Positions 10,499-22,292 are shown, counted from the stretch's first letter. The stretch: DNA of 64,000 nucleotides from Trichaptum fuscoviolaceum (GCA_910574455.1 CAJSYZ010000008.1:1112637-1176636), one strand, 5' to 3'. A program made the numbers and translations. The notes: generated by a model from the sequence alone, not told the origin.

Positions 10499-11167
10499 AT
10501 GTCAACATCGGACTCAACGCTGTGTGATGTTTGTGAATAACCATTAGATATTGGCGTTCAGAGCTCACCTTGATCTAGGTCTGTCAAACCAAACCGAGGT
10601 TCAAGAACCACAGGTATTGTGGGAGGACATGCGCCTCAAAGGCTGCAACGTTATGCAGTGTCGGTAGAGATTTTGTTTTAAATGACGCCAATCTAATACC
10701 GCCATTGTCCATAGAATTGTCAAAAGAATCCGAAATTCAGCGGCCACGAATTCTGCAGTAAGACTTGCGCGGTCCAAGCAAGAGTCAAGCAGCAGAAGAA
10801 ACAGCAACAACTGCAAGAGTCACAACAACTGCTGACCATGTTTACGCCATCCACGCCTTCACCAGGAGCTGTCTTTGTCCCAACATATCCTGTCCCACCT
10901 GTCCCCGACAAACAGACACCTATCAAAGAACCCTTGACATCTCGTCTTCTTCATGCCTGTAAATAATATTTCCGTATATCATTCACCTCGATCAACGCTA
11001 ATGGACAAATAGTCAAATCTACCCCGAAGAAGACAACCATGGCAATGAGTCAGGCAACCAACGCCGCCCTCTGCATTTGTATAATGTGTCGACAGAGATA
11101 TGCGGCGAAGGGTACCCGATTTTGTAGCAAGGAATGTAGACGGGAGGCTTTGAGATCGACAGCCTAG
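10499..11167 (+). CDS. Three-module zinc-binding-like protein lacking the PARP domain
   Basis: Spliced model of about 165 residues in four exons. The first exon, MSTSDSTLCD, ends inside the first Cys pair. Exon 2 carries VCQTKPRFKNHRYCGRTCA. Exon 3 carries NCQKNPKFSGHEFCSKTCA, a Gln-rich stretch and a Pro-rich linker. Exon 4 carries CIMCRQ...TRFCSKECRREA and ends in RSTA. The donor after exon 2 can be GTGTCG or, two bases on, GTCGGT. Only the second restores a C-x2-C pair and phase 0, so I prefer it. Compared with the gene upstream it lacks the C-x4-C/H module and the Gly/Arg stretch. No enzyme domain is present. It is probably a tandem paralogue of the 9032-10139 gene. Confidence 0.75.
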
Positions 11168-11649
11168 GAATTCGTATTTCCGTGTTGCCTATATCGTGTA
11201 TCTCTGACTGCGACTGCAAATGTTGCCCAGACAAACACTTATTAAGGTCATTTGGGTCGAAAAGATCGGTGAAATTATATTGCGTAAAACCAGGACCGGC
11301 TGTTCATCCATTTACTGGTTAATGCATCGTGCAGCATTTGTTGACTACACGAGACGTAATGTGTTCATGAGCTATATGGGCCGCAGCCTATCATGGCATG
11401 AGGCATAGCAGTGTCGCGGAGATGACCTCGTCTGGACCGACAGAACGAGGGGTGGCGATAAGACCGATGCTTGATAGAAACATCGGAGGAAAGATCCACG
11501 TCGCTTAGGAATGGCGGAGACCGAGAACTAAACGGCGCCTCATTTGCATTCAGGGTCTCTTTGAGGTAAGGCCAAGCTGTAGCCCGACACGTAGAGGCAA
11601 TATTAGCCACTGCAAACATCCAAAAGAGAGCAAACACACCGATAGGCAC
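11168..11649. other. Intergenic, no supported gene
   Basis: This separates two genes that converge. A 94-codon minus-strand frame directly abuts the next gene's stop but begins with GTG, not ATG, and I do not accept it as a gene. Nothing else is recognised. Confidence 0.4.
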
Positions 11650-13641
11650 CTAGGTATCCGAATCGACGTCCATATCTACTTCTTCCTCCTCTTCCTCCTC
11701 CTCTCGCCCTGTGTTCTCCTCCTCTTCCTCCTCCTCCTCTTCTTCTTCTTCTTCTTCTTCTTCCTCTTCGCCTTCCTCCATAGCAGCTTCAGCTTCAGCC
11801 TGAGCTTGTGCTGCAGCTGTCGCTTGAGCAATAGCTTGCTCGAGAAGCTGTGTCTGATCGGCATTCAGGACAAAACCTGACAGCGCGTTCACGCCCATTG
11901 AAGCAGTGTTTGCGACAGGAGGCCCGAGGGCAACTATTGATGAGGACATCGAAGCCGAAAAATCTTGTACGTCAGAAACTGATGCTAGCGTGGACATAGC
12001 ATCACTGGCCGGGGCGGTTGCACGGGCGATTACGCTAGCTAATGTAGCTTGTCCCGTACTTGGTGTCGTGGGTACAGTGTTTTCCGGGATATCGGGTACA
12101 GGCATGGTAGGTGCAACATTCCCAGTCAGCGCTCGCGCAACACGCGCTTGAAGAAGAGGCACTAAACCTGTCACCGCTGCCTGGGCTCGAGATAGGACCT
12201 CATGCGATACTTCGCCTTCTTCAACTTGACCAGGAGCTGGTGCAGGGAGAGGTCCAGTATTAATTCCACTCCATATTTTCGCTCGTCTGTCCTCTTTCGC
12301 GTCCTCAAGGCCGTCAACGCTGTCAAGGGCAACCTCCTCAACCCCTGCGTCTTCACACGGTGTTCGTCCGTGCATTAGGATACCGTTCCGTGCAGCAGCT
12401 GCAGCCTGTTTTCTATGGCGTTTTATAGCATCCCGACGCGAGAAAATTTTACTGCAGCCACCACACTGAAATCCGGTCTTCTCGTGACTCTTGATGTGCC
12501 TTTTAAGGTCATGGTTGCGAGCGAACGAGGCGGGACACAGGGCACACCTGTAAGGTCTATTCATTGCCGACAGTAAAGCAAAATTTGGATGAGTTCGTTG
12601 GTGCTGTCTGAGGGAATAAAGACGATCGAAGGTCTTTGTGCATCCCTGATGGAGGCAAGGATATACAGCCGTGCCAATGTCCGTTAAAGGCGAGTTGGCT
12701 TCAGATTGGGGGTTTAATTTTGGAGCTGGAGGGGCAATCTGTATTCCGCTGAGGACGCCCAGAATTTGAATAAGCCCGCTTATTTCCTGCAAGGGGAACT
12801 TGTAGACACCTCCAGCCGTAGAAGAGGTAACTGCAAAAAGGAAGACCTGATGGAGCTCAGGTTGAATGGTGGCGATGATCGACGGGCTTAGCGGTTTGTC
12901 GTCGCCTGGCTTCACGTCAAGAGTTCTTGCGATACCATCGACTGCCAGCACGATTTGACTCTCCAGTTCTGCCTCTGAGTTACCGCCCGCAAGACGCTTC
13001 GGGGCTGGGCCCGACAGAGTGTCCCCCGCAGTCGTTTCCCTTTTGCGTTTGAGCATTAAAGATGAGAGGGTAGGAAGCGGAGGGAACAGAACCTCAGACT
13101 TAGCTAGTCTGACTAGTATTTGGCTAAGCGAGCTTGCAGCCTGCTTAGTAATTGAGCCACTGTCCACAATTCGTTTTAACAGATCGTATACGTTTGAACC
13201 TTCGAATCCAGGTACGATTGTGGACTTCAGCGTAGAGTGTACCAGACCGTCAGAGTCGGCATGCGCGAGTACAAGCTTCATTGTAGCCAGAGCAGCGTCC
13301 TGCTTTCTTGTATCTAAAGGAATTCTGACGGTAGTAGTCTTCGAGGGAGTCGGAGCGGCCGTGGGCTGAACTTGATCAATGGATTTTGTGGTAGTCGCGG
13401 CTGTGTTTGTGTTGTCGGCTGCCCGAGCTCGTTGGATATCCGCCCAGAGTTGATCACCCAACCTACGAGCAATTTCTTCCGGATCTTCTTCATCCTCCTC
13501 CTCTTCCTCCTCACTGTCCGAGCTATCGCTGCTTTCTTCATTGGGCTCTTTCACTTGAGCTTCGCTTGCAGAAGAACCATTTTGATGGACCTCAGTCGCT
13601 TCCCCAGAATTGTCTCCGATGTCGGTCACGTCTAATGACAT
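11650..13641 (-). CDS. C2H2 zinc-finger protein with acidic tail
   Basis: A single open frame of 663 residues with ATG start and no intron needed, unusual in this window. The N-terminus has an acidic Ser/Glu run (about residues 35-55). Three zinc-finger segments sit at about residues 330-415: YPCLHQGC...LRQHQRTH, YRCALC...LKRHIKSH, and FQCGGC...IKRHRKQ. The first two are complete C2H2 fingers. The third lacks its last His at the normal place and may be degenerate. The C-terminus is Ala/Gln-rich, then a very long Glu run, then DMDVDSDT. I infer a nuclear DNA-binding regulator, with the acidic tail perhaps acting in activation or histone contact. I do not recognise a specific orthologue. Confidence 0.9.
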   Translation of the reverse strand: MSLDVTDIGDNSGEATEVHQNGSSASEAQVKEPNEESSDSSDSEEEEEEDEEDPEEIARRLGDQLWADIQRARAADNTNTAATTTKSIDQVQPTAAPTPSKTTTVRIPLDTRKQDAALATMKLVLAHADSDGLVHSTLKSTIVPGFEGSNVYDLLKRIVDSGSITKQAASSLSQILVRLAKSEVLFPPLPTLSSLMLKRKRETTAGDTLSGPAPKRLAGGNSEAELESQIVLAVDGIARTLDVKPGDDKPLSPSIIATIQPELHQVFLFAVTSSTAGGVYKFPLQEISGLIQILGVLSGIQIAPPAPKLNPQSEANSPLTDIGTAVYPCLHQGCTKTFDRLYSLRQHQRTHPNFALLSAMNRPYRCALCPASFARNHDLKRHIKSHEKTGFQCGGCSKIFSRRDAIKRHRKQAAAAARNGILMHGRTPCEDAGVEEVALDSVDGLEDAKEDRRAKIWSGINTGPLPAPAPGQVEEGEVSHEVLSRAQAAVTGLVPLLQARVARALTGNVAPTMPVPDIPENTVPTTPSTGQATLASVIARATAPASDAMSTLASVSDVQDFSASMSSSIVALGPPVANTASMGVNALSGFVLNADQTQLLEQAIAQATAAAQAQAEAEAAMEEGEEEEEEEEEEEEEEEEEENTGREEEEEEEEVDMDVDSDT

Positions 13642-13855
13642 AACACAAATAGCCTGGGTCTCACCAGGAGAGCACGGCGGAGGAAACCTGATTCCAAAAA
13701 ACTTTAACGCGAAGAATGGTCAGTGGAGGTTGTGGATGGAAGTGAGCTTTAAGTTTCCGACGCGTCCCACGCGTACTACTAAGCTGGGGACTCCTCAACA
13801 CAGGTTGTTAGGGTCTTGCTTTCTACCATTATCTCGGTAGCACCATCTCTTCCTC

Positions 13856-15526
13856 ATGTCGTCCGAGTCAGACGCGATAGTGGTGAAATGTCAAACTAAA
13901 ACGTAAACATGATCAACAGCTCACTGAGACTCTGTAGGTCAGAAGAAAACGTCGTCGCCCTATTTTGGACCTATGTCTAAGCGGTTATCAAGACGAGATT
14001 GTCCACAGTTCAGGCTCCCTTCTAAGCAAAGGGGCAGATTGCCTTCAACAACGGACCCCCTCAGTCTCGGCCTCAGCCTTTAGCTCACCCGCACCAGAAG
14101 ATCCCCTCGCTGTCGTAACTGTAGATGACTTTCTTCGACATCGGGCCAACTATAGCTCTGATTATTGCAAGACGACGTACAGCCGCAGGCGGACTAAGCG
14201 TCTCATTTCATCTTCACTGGACTTACCAACAATTGCTGCCTTTAAAGAACCTTCGGAATCTGAATCGGACGCTGATCACCTCAAGGAAAGCCCACTTACC
14301 CCAGATATTGTTACTTCAAGGGAGAGGAGAATCAAGGCTGGAAAGTCAGTGAAGACCCGAAAAAAGAAAACAAGGAGCTTCCAATCTCTTCCTTTCTCTA
14401 AAAGGATGCTTCGTGCTGCTCTTTTGACTGGTGTAGATCCCGAAGAAGCTTCACTGAAAACCACTCATACCCCTGTCCCGCTAAAGCTTGTTCCCTTCGC
14501 AGACTCTGATCTCTCGCCACCTCGGGTTCGCAAACGAGCACGGCTACTAGATATTCATGAACTGCAAAATGCACGCCCAACATTTTCTGACACTAACAAA
14601 AATTTGAAGAAACCTTGTCGACCTTTTCTGGAATGGAACACCCCCCTTAGTCTATTCTCTGCTCTACCTGGTGGGTATTGTCGTCCACGTTCTGACAACA
14701 TTCTGCGGAAGCAAAGAGGTCCGAAACGCTGTGTCTCTGATGTGTCTGGTCAACGCAACTCTCTGAGGCTGGTCTCGTTTACTGAACACGAAGAAGCAGT
14801 CGCAGCTAGGTCTTTCTCGTACGTACAACAACGTGATTTAAATGGAAATATTCATAGGCTAACTAGACTCATAGCAAGAAGGGACCGCAAAGGGCTCGCA
14901 AGAGTCTTGCTATGCGTATCCCCTCTCCTGCTCCGTCCCCCGGAGTTGCTACAGTTTCTTCCCCGATAAGCAGAGAGACGAGTGACCAGACATCGCCTGT
15001 TCACTCACAAAAAAGGAAGTCGCGAAGCCCTCTACCGACAAATCTTGAAAGCAAAGACTTTTCCAGGCTTCAGACCAGTAAATCAATTCCAGCGCCTTCA
15101 TCGGTTCAAGATATCCCTACTTTCTCAAACGTGGCATCGTTCATCGCATCTCAGCACCAACCTCCTCCCTCTCATAAACCATTGCACGAAATTGGATCCC
15201 TTTTAAACACGCTAATGGAAAACGCTCGTAGTATCGTCGCCCAACCCAGCGGTACCCAAGCAGTCAATGTCACTAGTCCATCGGTTTCTCGCCCAAAGAG
15301 CAGCCGCCACCAACGTCGCCCTCGATTAATATCCATAAACAATGCGAACGCCGAAAAGTTTCAGATTCAATCAAAAACTCTGCTCAATTCTCGGGCTTCT
15401 ACCTTTCGAACCGTCGCTGCTCATCGTCCACATCACTTGGAAGGCGATAGCGTACTTACTCACGGTCAAGACAACCTAATGAACTTCTTGGTCAACAACA
15501 AAATTCAAAATACCAACGCTTCCTAA
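13856..15526 (+). CDS. Unknown basic, low-complexity protein, probably nuclear
   Basis: I do not recognise this gene. Model: a short first exon MSSESDAIV from the ATG at 13856, an intron of about 57 nt, then a long exon starting RRKRRRPILDLCLSG, and a second intron near 14918-14989. That second intron moves the reading into the frame that ends at 15526, giving about 520 residues. Without it the first frame stops at 14969. The protein is Ser/Pro/Arg/Lys-rich with several basic clusters (RRKRRR, RKKKTR, RKRARLL) that could be nuclear localisation signals, and has no membrane segment. It is divergent from the C2H2 gene across about 210 bp. The second intron is the weakest part of the model; two separate genes are possible. 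Confidence 0.6.
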
Positions 15527-15780
15527 TAATGTCTGGGTTCTAGACCTTGTCTTCGAACATATCTGGCTGTAGACTAGAAGTTGATAACGAGGCCACTATT
15601 GCTATGTACGACAAAGAAAAAAACTTTATCGACTACCTGTGCTGAAGTCTATATCCAAGAAAGTGAAAGTTCCGAGAGTGAATGTCTATGAGAGGTACAG
15701 GTATACAATATATTAAGCCTTGCTGTCCGTGAGTTATTAGAATTCATGTCAATATTATGAGTCAGAAAAATAACAATGTT

Positions 15781-17709
15781 TCAAACTTCCGATTTCCAAC
15801 GATTCACATATCGAACGACACCACCGTTCCAGTCGGTGACGCGACGGGCAGCGACTAAAGACATGGTGCTTTGCTCTGTGCCAACGAATCCGGTACCGAG
15901 AGATTGCGCTACGGCGTCGATGAATACTGGGTACCTGTCAGAAAGCAGACACGTTTAGGCACTTTAATTGAACTGCGAGCCCGTCGAAGGACGAAGAAGC
16001 TAACAACACGTACCATTCACCATAACGTGCTTCTGTCCCAAGCACATCATGGTCGAGCCTTAACCACCCGAGTTCCCCAACTTCTCTCCACCACCTTTCA
16101 CTCTTCTCATCGCTCATCATCACTACCTTCTCTACCTCAACGCCTTTTTTCTCCTTCAATTCCTTTTTAATTTCCTCGACCCTCGTTACCCATGCGCTTA
16201 AAGGTTCGAAGCACCTGAGATATGCGTCCTCCTCCTGTTTCGACTCCGCGTTTGTACTTGTGTTGGTGGACTTAGATGGATCGCAACCATGAGCGAAGTC
16301 ACCATGCCGGACGTGTAGAGAGATGAATGGAGGCAGATCTCCGGAGTAACTTTGAATAGATGGGGATGACGTTGTGGGCAAGGGAACTAGTCCAAAGGTT
16401 GCTGCGAGAGCGGTTTGAGTGAGGGAGATAAGTCGAGAAGACCAATGAGCGTGCGTTCCGATGAATCGCCACACTGGGGAGTAATCTCGCTCAATTTCGA
16501 ACGGCTAAGAACAAGAATGTCAATTTCAGTACATGGCATGGGGTCAAATTCAACGAGAAAACGCACTCGAACTTCTGCAGCATAATATAAAAAGTCAAAA
16601 CACGCCAGATGTTCGTCTGGTAACTTCTTATGCCCACTCTCCTTGGCTGGAATTCGCGCCTCCATGGGCAACCCTGCCGCTTTCCGCCCATCGGGGAACG
16701 TCAGCGCAGCCAGGCTCGATAGCCTCACAAAAGGATCGTCCATATTCCCTTCTTGCAGCTTCGCGTGTTTCGGTATATGTGAGTAACTAACATCCATGCG
16801 CCAGTGGACAGGCGTCCAGCTATCGCGATACTCGTTTTTGCTCGTACCGTGCCAGATATCTGCCCAGGCAGTCCAACAACCAATCTGATCCGTTTTTGCT
16901 GTTGAGGAGGATGCGTAGGGTGACGTCTTGAGGTCATCCCACTCGATCAAGGGGATACCGGTCGATTGCGAAAGGCGTTGTAGGTCGAAAACATCGGAAA
17001 TCGGGATGTCGGGTGCAGCTTTGGAGACGTGTGATGGGTCAAAGGGCGGTAGAATAGCGGTGCGTCCGGTAAGGAAAGCGAGATATAGGAGATTGAACAG
17101 GATGAAAACTTCGTTGGCTGAAATCCGGTTTCGTTAGTTCTGTGAATGACTATCATAAGACAAGTTCATTTTCAACTCACTCCAACCGGCACTATACCAC
17201 CCAGTAATATACAGTGTATCATTGCGAAGATTATCTGCAGTAGCGCATTTCATTAGCAGGTTGGATTTCCCAGTCAATTAATCACACGTACCCCATAAAC
17301 TGTCGGTAGGCGGACCCAAGACTTGAGGTGGGTATGCGGGGGTTTCCGTCTGCAACTCAACACCTTTTACGAGATCTTCGTACTCTATCTCAACCTGCGC
17401 ACCAGCATGCGCTGTCGAGAACATGGTTGTAAACGAGGCAAGTGCGAAGAGACAGAGCACTAGTCCGACAATCACCACCTGTCGTTTATGTGGTTTCATC
17501 CGGATGGCCTTGTTCCATCGGGCCTTCTCTCGAAAAGAGTGACGAAGGCTACGATCCGAACGTCCAGCTTCATGGTCATCAAGTTCGTGAAGTCGTTCGG
17601 AACTGTCATCTTGCGTGTCACTCGTAGGGCTAAGTAGTAGAAGAGGTTGAGTTGACCCCGGCATCCTTTGGATGGCTTCCCAGCACTGTTCGATTTTAGA
17701 AGAAAACAT
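15781..17709 (-). CDS. O-fucosyltransferase-like type II membrane protein
   Basis: Spliced model of about 530 residues. A cytoplasmic N-terminus is followed by one membrane anchor (about residues 78-98, VVIVGLVLCLFALASF), then a lumenal domain. That domain contains LYITGWYSAG, FLTGRTAILPPFDPSH, CWTAWADIWHG, ISLHVRHGDFAHGC and GTGFVGTEQSTMSLVAARRV. The HVRHGDF block and the late GT-x-xS-T-x-S-x-x-AARR block are typical of GDP-fucose protein O-fucosyltransferase-like folds, with Arg/His contacting the nucleotide sugar. Many basidiomycetes have such divergent Golgi-type proteins of unknown acceptor. Start at the ATG at 17709; the last intron (near 15940-16010) joins GEW to the final exon. Family call is fairly sure, substrate unknown. 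Confidence 0.72.
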
Positions 17710-18328
17710 TCAGAAAAGGAGGAAATGTCATAGGCAGACAAGAGTTCCCCTCGAGGGTATAAGGAGGCGGAAGGAAACAAACTAGCCGTCGAGGGGGGCG
17801 AGAGTAAAAGGGGGCTAATCAATTGGCACCACAAGGCACGCGGAAGAAACTGTCAAACAATCGCAACGGCGTCCGGCCCTCGGTCGATCGTCCACGCCAA
17901 CCCACAGCTTGCACAGGTGGTCTCTCACCAACAGCAAGGACAGCCGAGAGCACGATATCTGAAGGTTACTTTGGAACTTCGTATTGACGACAATGTTGCG
18001 GTATTGCGAAATATGCCAGTGAAATATGTCGGTATTACATATAATTGAAATTCGTTTGGTATGGTTGGGCAGTGCAGCGAGTTCCTCTACTAAGGAGAAG
18101 GGCATCTTGAGCTTGAGTTGTGAAGTTTTTCAGGCATTGACAAGATATGTCGAATCCTCATGAGGTTGCGAGGACAAGAGTGCACGGGCGTCTAAAGCAA
18201 TCTAAGTTCAGTGCAGATCTGCCACTGGTGGTTACATCCGAAAGCTAACTTAGTGTAACCGAGCAAAAGCCAAGCATTCTGTCTTCCCACCACCACCATC
18301 TCTTGACACCTATACCATAATTTATGCC
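17710..18328. other. Intergenic, upstream of two divergent genes
   Basis: This is 619 bp between divergent starts. I see no repeat or RNA gene. It probably holds the promoters of the O-fucosyltransferase-like and ankyrin-like genes, but no core element is clear. Confidence 0.4.
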
Positions 18329-19232
18329 ATGCCTGCGATACTGGACAGCCTTCCAGTCGAGGTAAATGATAACTATACAAGGCTCACGCATTCATTTGAC
18401 TGATATTGTCTAATTCAAGCTTATTTACGAGCTCCAGCTTTGTGCATTGAGCGAATTTCTGCCTGTAGTCAATCGTCGCACACACGAGATCTTCAAGGCT
18501 GCACATAACGCATATCGTGTAGACTACATTCTTGGTCGTTATTTTCGCCACCAGCTTGGCAAGGATTCTGCGCTATGGAAAGCGAGAAAGGGGTTGGCAT
18601 CTTATGCCTTACGTTTTGCTCTCTGCTCCAAGGATGTTCTCGAACTACTACTGGCACGGGTATCCGACGATGCCGTCCTACAACAACAACTAGAATACTG
18701 CCCTCTCATCCCTCGCCGTCTCTTCTCAAATTTAGCCCCTAAGAGCAGATCTGAAAGGCCATGGTCTGTGTCGGATGAGCCATTGCCCTTCCTGCGTTAC
18801 CTCAGCGGCATATCTCGCTTCGATCGAATATCCTTCAATGTTTATGGTGGCTATCCCCTATCTCGTGCTACTCACGCTGACCACATACCGCTCATGAAGT
18901 TTCTTCTCTCTAAGGGAGCTTCACCAGAAGAGAAGGATGCTCTCGCGGTCCGCATTGCAATACGGAAGCGTGATCTGACACTCATTCAGCTTCTTATTGA
19001 ACGCAATGAGGAATTGGAGGGCACTGAATCCGACAGGGTTGGGAAGACAAGTAAAGGGAAAAGTGGCAAGAATAAACGTAGGCGACTCGAGGACAGGATG
19101 GTCGTCTCGACAGCTTTGCTAAAGCTTGCTGTGGAAGTGGACGCGCGAGACATAGTGGACTATTTCATGGACAAAGGCGCACGACCGGATATGAAGACAC
19201 TACAAATTATGGTCAACCGCGGTATTTTGTAG
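18329..19232 (+). CDS. Ankyrin-like repeat protein
   Basis: Two exons: MPAILDSLPVE, an intron of about 55 nt, then LIYELQLCALSEF through to the stop, giving about 280 residues. The opening (LP-x-E-L-x-Y-E-L) resembles the start of an F-box-like or related helical segment. The later part has ankyrin-like helices: HIPLMKFLLSKGASPE, LTLIQLLIERNEELEG, and ARDIVDYFMDKGARPD. A Lys/Arg-rich insert (SGKNKRRRLED) sits between repeats. Such proteins are common in agaricomycetes and usually uncharacterised. A binding or adaptor role is inferred. Confidence 0.75.
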
Positions 19233-19352
19233 CCATCCACCTGTTGTCGCAAGCCATGGTGTTTATTGCTCCATGAGTGTAGCGTCACGAAGAGGTCTGG
19301 ATCATACGCAGAAAGGTACAGAATACATTAGTAGTCACTTCTTCTGAACAAC

Positions 19353-22292
19353 CTAAGCTGACTGTGTGGCCTGCAGAGCCTTGATTGCATCCGCCAGCTC
19401 CGCCTTCAACTTCTTTAGCAAGTCCACCCCGGCCGCTATCTCTGCATCTACTTCTGCAGACTTTGGCTTCGCTTTCAAACTCCTCACCAATTCTCCCTGC
19501 TGCGCAATCTTCTCCTCCAGCGCAATCACCTCAGGCGACTTTGGGCCCGTATACACCGGCTCCTTTGCTGCCGCCTTCGCCGCTTTGCGTTTCGATGTTC
19601 CACCGGGAGTGGGCGCGACATGAGTTGCATCCGCAGGAAGATCGCCCGCCTGTGCGACAGTCTCCTTTTTCCCGGCGAACTTCTTGCGCCACGTGTCAGC
19701 CATCTCCTCCTTAATCGGTTTGAACAAATGTGCGGGCTTCCCAATGGTGTGTCCTGGAAGGATGTCAATAGAGAAGGCTTCAGGTACAGTACGCTCCGGC
19801 GCGTTGAGCTGCGAGAGAATTTGTGCGGCTGTTGCGGGCATGAAGGGCTCGACCAGTGTGGAAAGGATGTAAATGAGATTCACTGCGCGCCCAAGGACTT
19901 GTGCGCATCGCTTGGGGTCACTCTCTTTGAGTGCAGTGCCAAGCCCGGACGCCTGGAGGTACAAATTTCCTCGCGAAGAAACCTGCATGACGATATGAAG
20001 GCCCAGCCGCAACTTCACTGCCTCGAGCGCATCGACATATTGCTGCAGGAGCGAGTTCACGTCGGATACGAATTCTGCATCGTTATCATCATTCGGTGAA
20101 ACCGGACCACCTTGGTCCCCGCCGTCCGGAATTACACCATCATAGTTTTTGGCGATGAAAGTCGTCACACGGTTTACGAAATTGCCGAAACTAGAGGAGC
20201 AAAATTCATTTTCAGTACTGTATATTCAGTGCCTCTTTGAACATGCTTTGCGTACTTTTTTAGAAGAATGTTGTTGTTTGCAGCAACCTAAGCCATCGAC
20301 GATGATCAGAATAAAGAATTCATAGGAAGATGGGTGCTTACACAATCCGCCCAAGAGAACATCGCATCTGATGTTTCTGGTCTGGATGAGAGGAGGTAAT
20401 ACCTCCAAACCGAGACCGGAATGCCAGTCTCTTTCGCTGCAGGTCCGAACACACCGCGATTGTGACTCTTAGAAAACTTGCCTCCCTCGTAGTTGAGATA
20501 TTCTTTCATCGAAAAGTTAGTGATCTTAAATCCCTCATCGTATTGGAATATGTGCACCTGTGGTTGAGAGATGGTGGAGCATCGTCCAGTCACGGCCGTC
20601 ACCGAGTTCGATCGAAGGGAAGAAGATGGTGTGGAAGTAGACATTGTCTTTCCCCATGAACTGATAGAGACGAACATGCTCGGGATTGAACCACCATTTC
20701 CGCCATTCTGGTGTGTAGTTTGCGGTAATGCTGGGGTAGCCTATAGGTGCGTCGAACTACATTACGATAAGTCAGTGTTGTGGTAGGTCATCTTTCCGAT
20801 GGAGAGTGGTTATCATACCCAAACGTCTAGATTTCTCCAGTCATAAGTCATCAAGGCTTGAATGAGCATACATCATGACTCACAAAGCACTTTGCCCTTC
20901 ATCTCCTGATTGTCCGCACCCTCGATATCCGGCACGGGCACGCCCCACGTTAAATCTCTCGTCACAGGACTCGGACGCAGCCCACCCTTCAAGCGTGCAT
21001 CGATGAGAACACCATCCGCGTTGATGACAGCGTTAGGGCTCCAGCCGCCCGCCTTCCACGACTTCTTAATCCACTCCTCTGTGCGCGATTGCACTGCGTC
21101 GAGCCGGACGTACATGTGCGCGGAGTTCCGCCGCGTTACATTATGTGATTTGTTGACGAGGCATCGGGGATTGATGAGCTCGATGGCGTCCAGCGTGCGG
21201 CTACAGACGTCACATTGATCTCCTCGGGCGTCCTATAAGAGGTGCTTTAGGACAGACAGAGCGGTGGAAATAAGCAGAAACCAACATCAGCTCCGCAATG
21301 CGGACATGTACCTTCCACAAAGCGGTCAGCTAAGAATCTGAGAGGAGATTTGAGCTTTTCGTCCCCTCCATGAAGCTACTCATTAGCGTACTTTGAGCAT
21401 CCTTCGCAGTACGTTTGCTCTTTCGTTTGCTTCTCTAGTAGATTATTCTTGCTTAGATTACAATATATCTCTTGACAGATCCTGGATTTAGGAACCAATC
21501 AGCGCTTTATTTATAGCCGAAAGCAAGTGCGTACTCAGTGTGTAGAGGAGTCGATGTCCGGCCAAAGTGATCAAACCTACATGTAGGTAAGAGCAATATT
21601 CTTCAAGTCAAGCAAGAGAGTGATGAACACATACGAAATCTCGAACCACTCATACGTTTCCCGGTGCAATTGGTGGTACTTGTCGCACAATTCTTTCGGT
21701 GTGATGCCTTCTTTCAGCGCCTGCGTCTCCGTAGCCGTTCCGTACTCGTCCGTGCCGCAGACGTAAAGGGTTCGACGATTGCGTGTCCCTACATAGGTGG
21801 CGATTGTATGTCAAGTCTTCATCTTTTTCTATGATTTGAAGGGTCAGAGTGGGTTGAATAGGAACATACGGTTGTATCTGCAAGATAGTATTGAGATCAG
21901 TGGAAGTGTGAGGGGTACGAGGACCAGAATGGATGTACCTCGCGAAGACGTCTGCACTCAGCGTACTTCCAATAATATTTCCTGCACATCACGAAGTGCA
22001 CATTTTCAGACTTCAAATATCTTGCATAATGCAGCAGAACAACCAACGCACCAAGATGAGGAACGTTATTGCAGTACGGAAGCGCCGAGGTGATCAACAC
22101 GTTCCTCTCGCCGTCCTTCGGCAGACTACATCGACACAGATATTTCCACCATATGATAATGCACCGCAGAGAAGGTGTAAATGTTTAAGTCCGTCATTAC
22201 CACAGAGATGGAAATCAGAAAACGTACATCTTTTCGCCCGGTGCCCCAACCTGCCTCAAGAGGCCTTCCGCTTCGCGTATCCTTTGAGTCAT
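19353..22292 (-). CDS. MES1: Methionyl-tRNA synthetase, cytoplasmic
   Basis: Joins methionine to tRNA-Met in the cytosol. The spliced gene has short introns throughout. Seen from the N-terminus: [18 protein letters not shown] (HIGH-type motif as PHLG), [30 protein letters not shown], the YEWFEIS region, [12 protein letters not shown] (the KMSKS-type loop), the anticodon-binding segment with [13 protein letters not shown], and a C-terminal extension. The extension has an Ala/Lys linker and a helix pair ([19 protein letters not shown]) that looks like a WHEP-TRS domain, used for tRNA or complex binding. The start ATG at 22292 gives [16 protein letters not shown] before the catalytic domain. The call is firm. 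Confidence 0.93.

Noticed and set aside
11365..11649. 94-codon frame abutting the C2H2 gene stop
   Set aside because: GTG start, no family, and it begins exactly where the neighbouring gene ends; probably chance.
11676..11864. Lys/Arg-rich frame in the C2H2 gene
   Set aside because: It is the shifted-frame reading of the long Glu run (GAG/GAA repeats) in the true protein.
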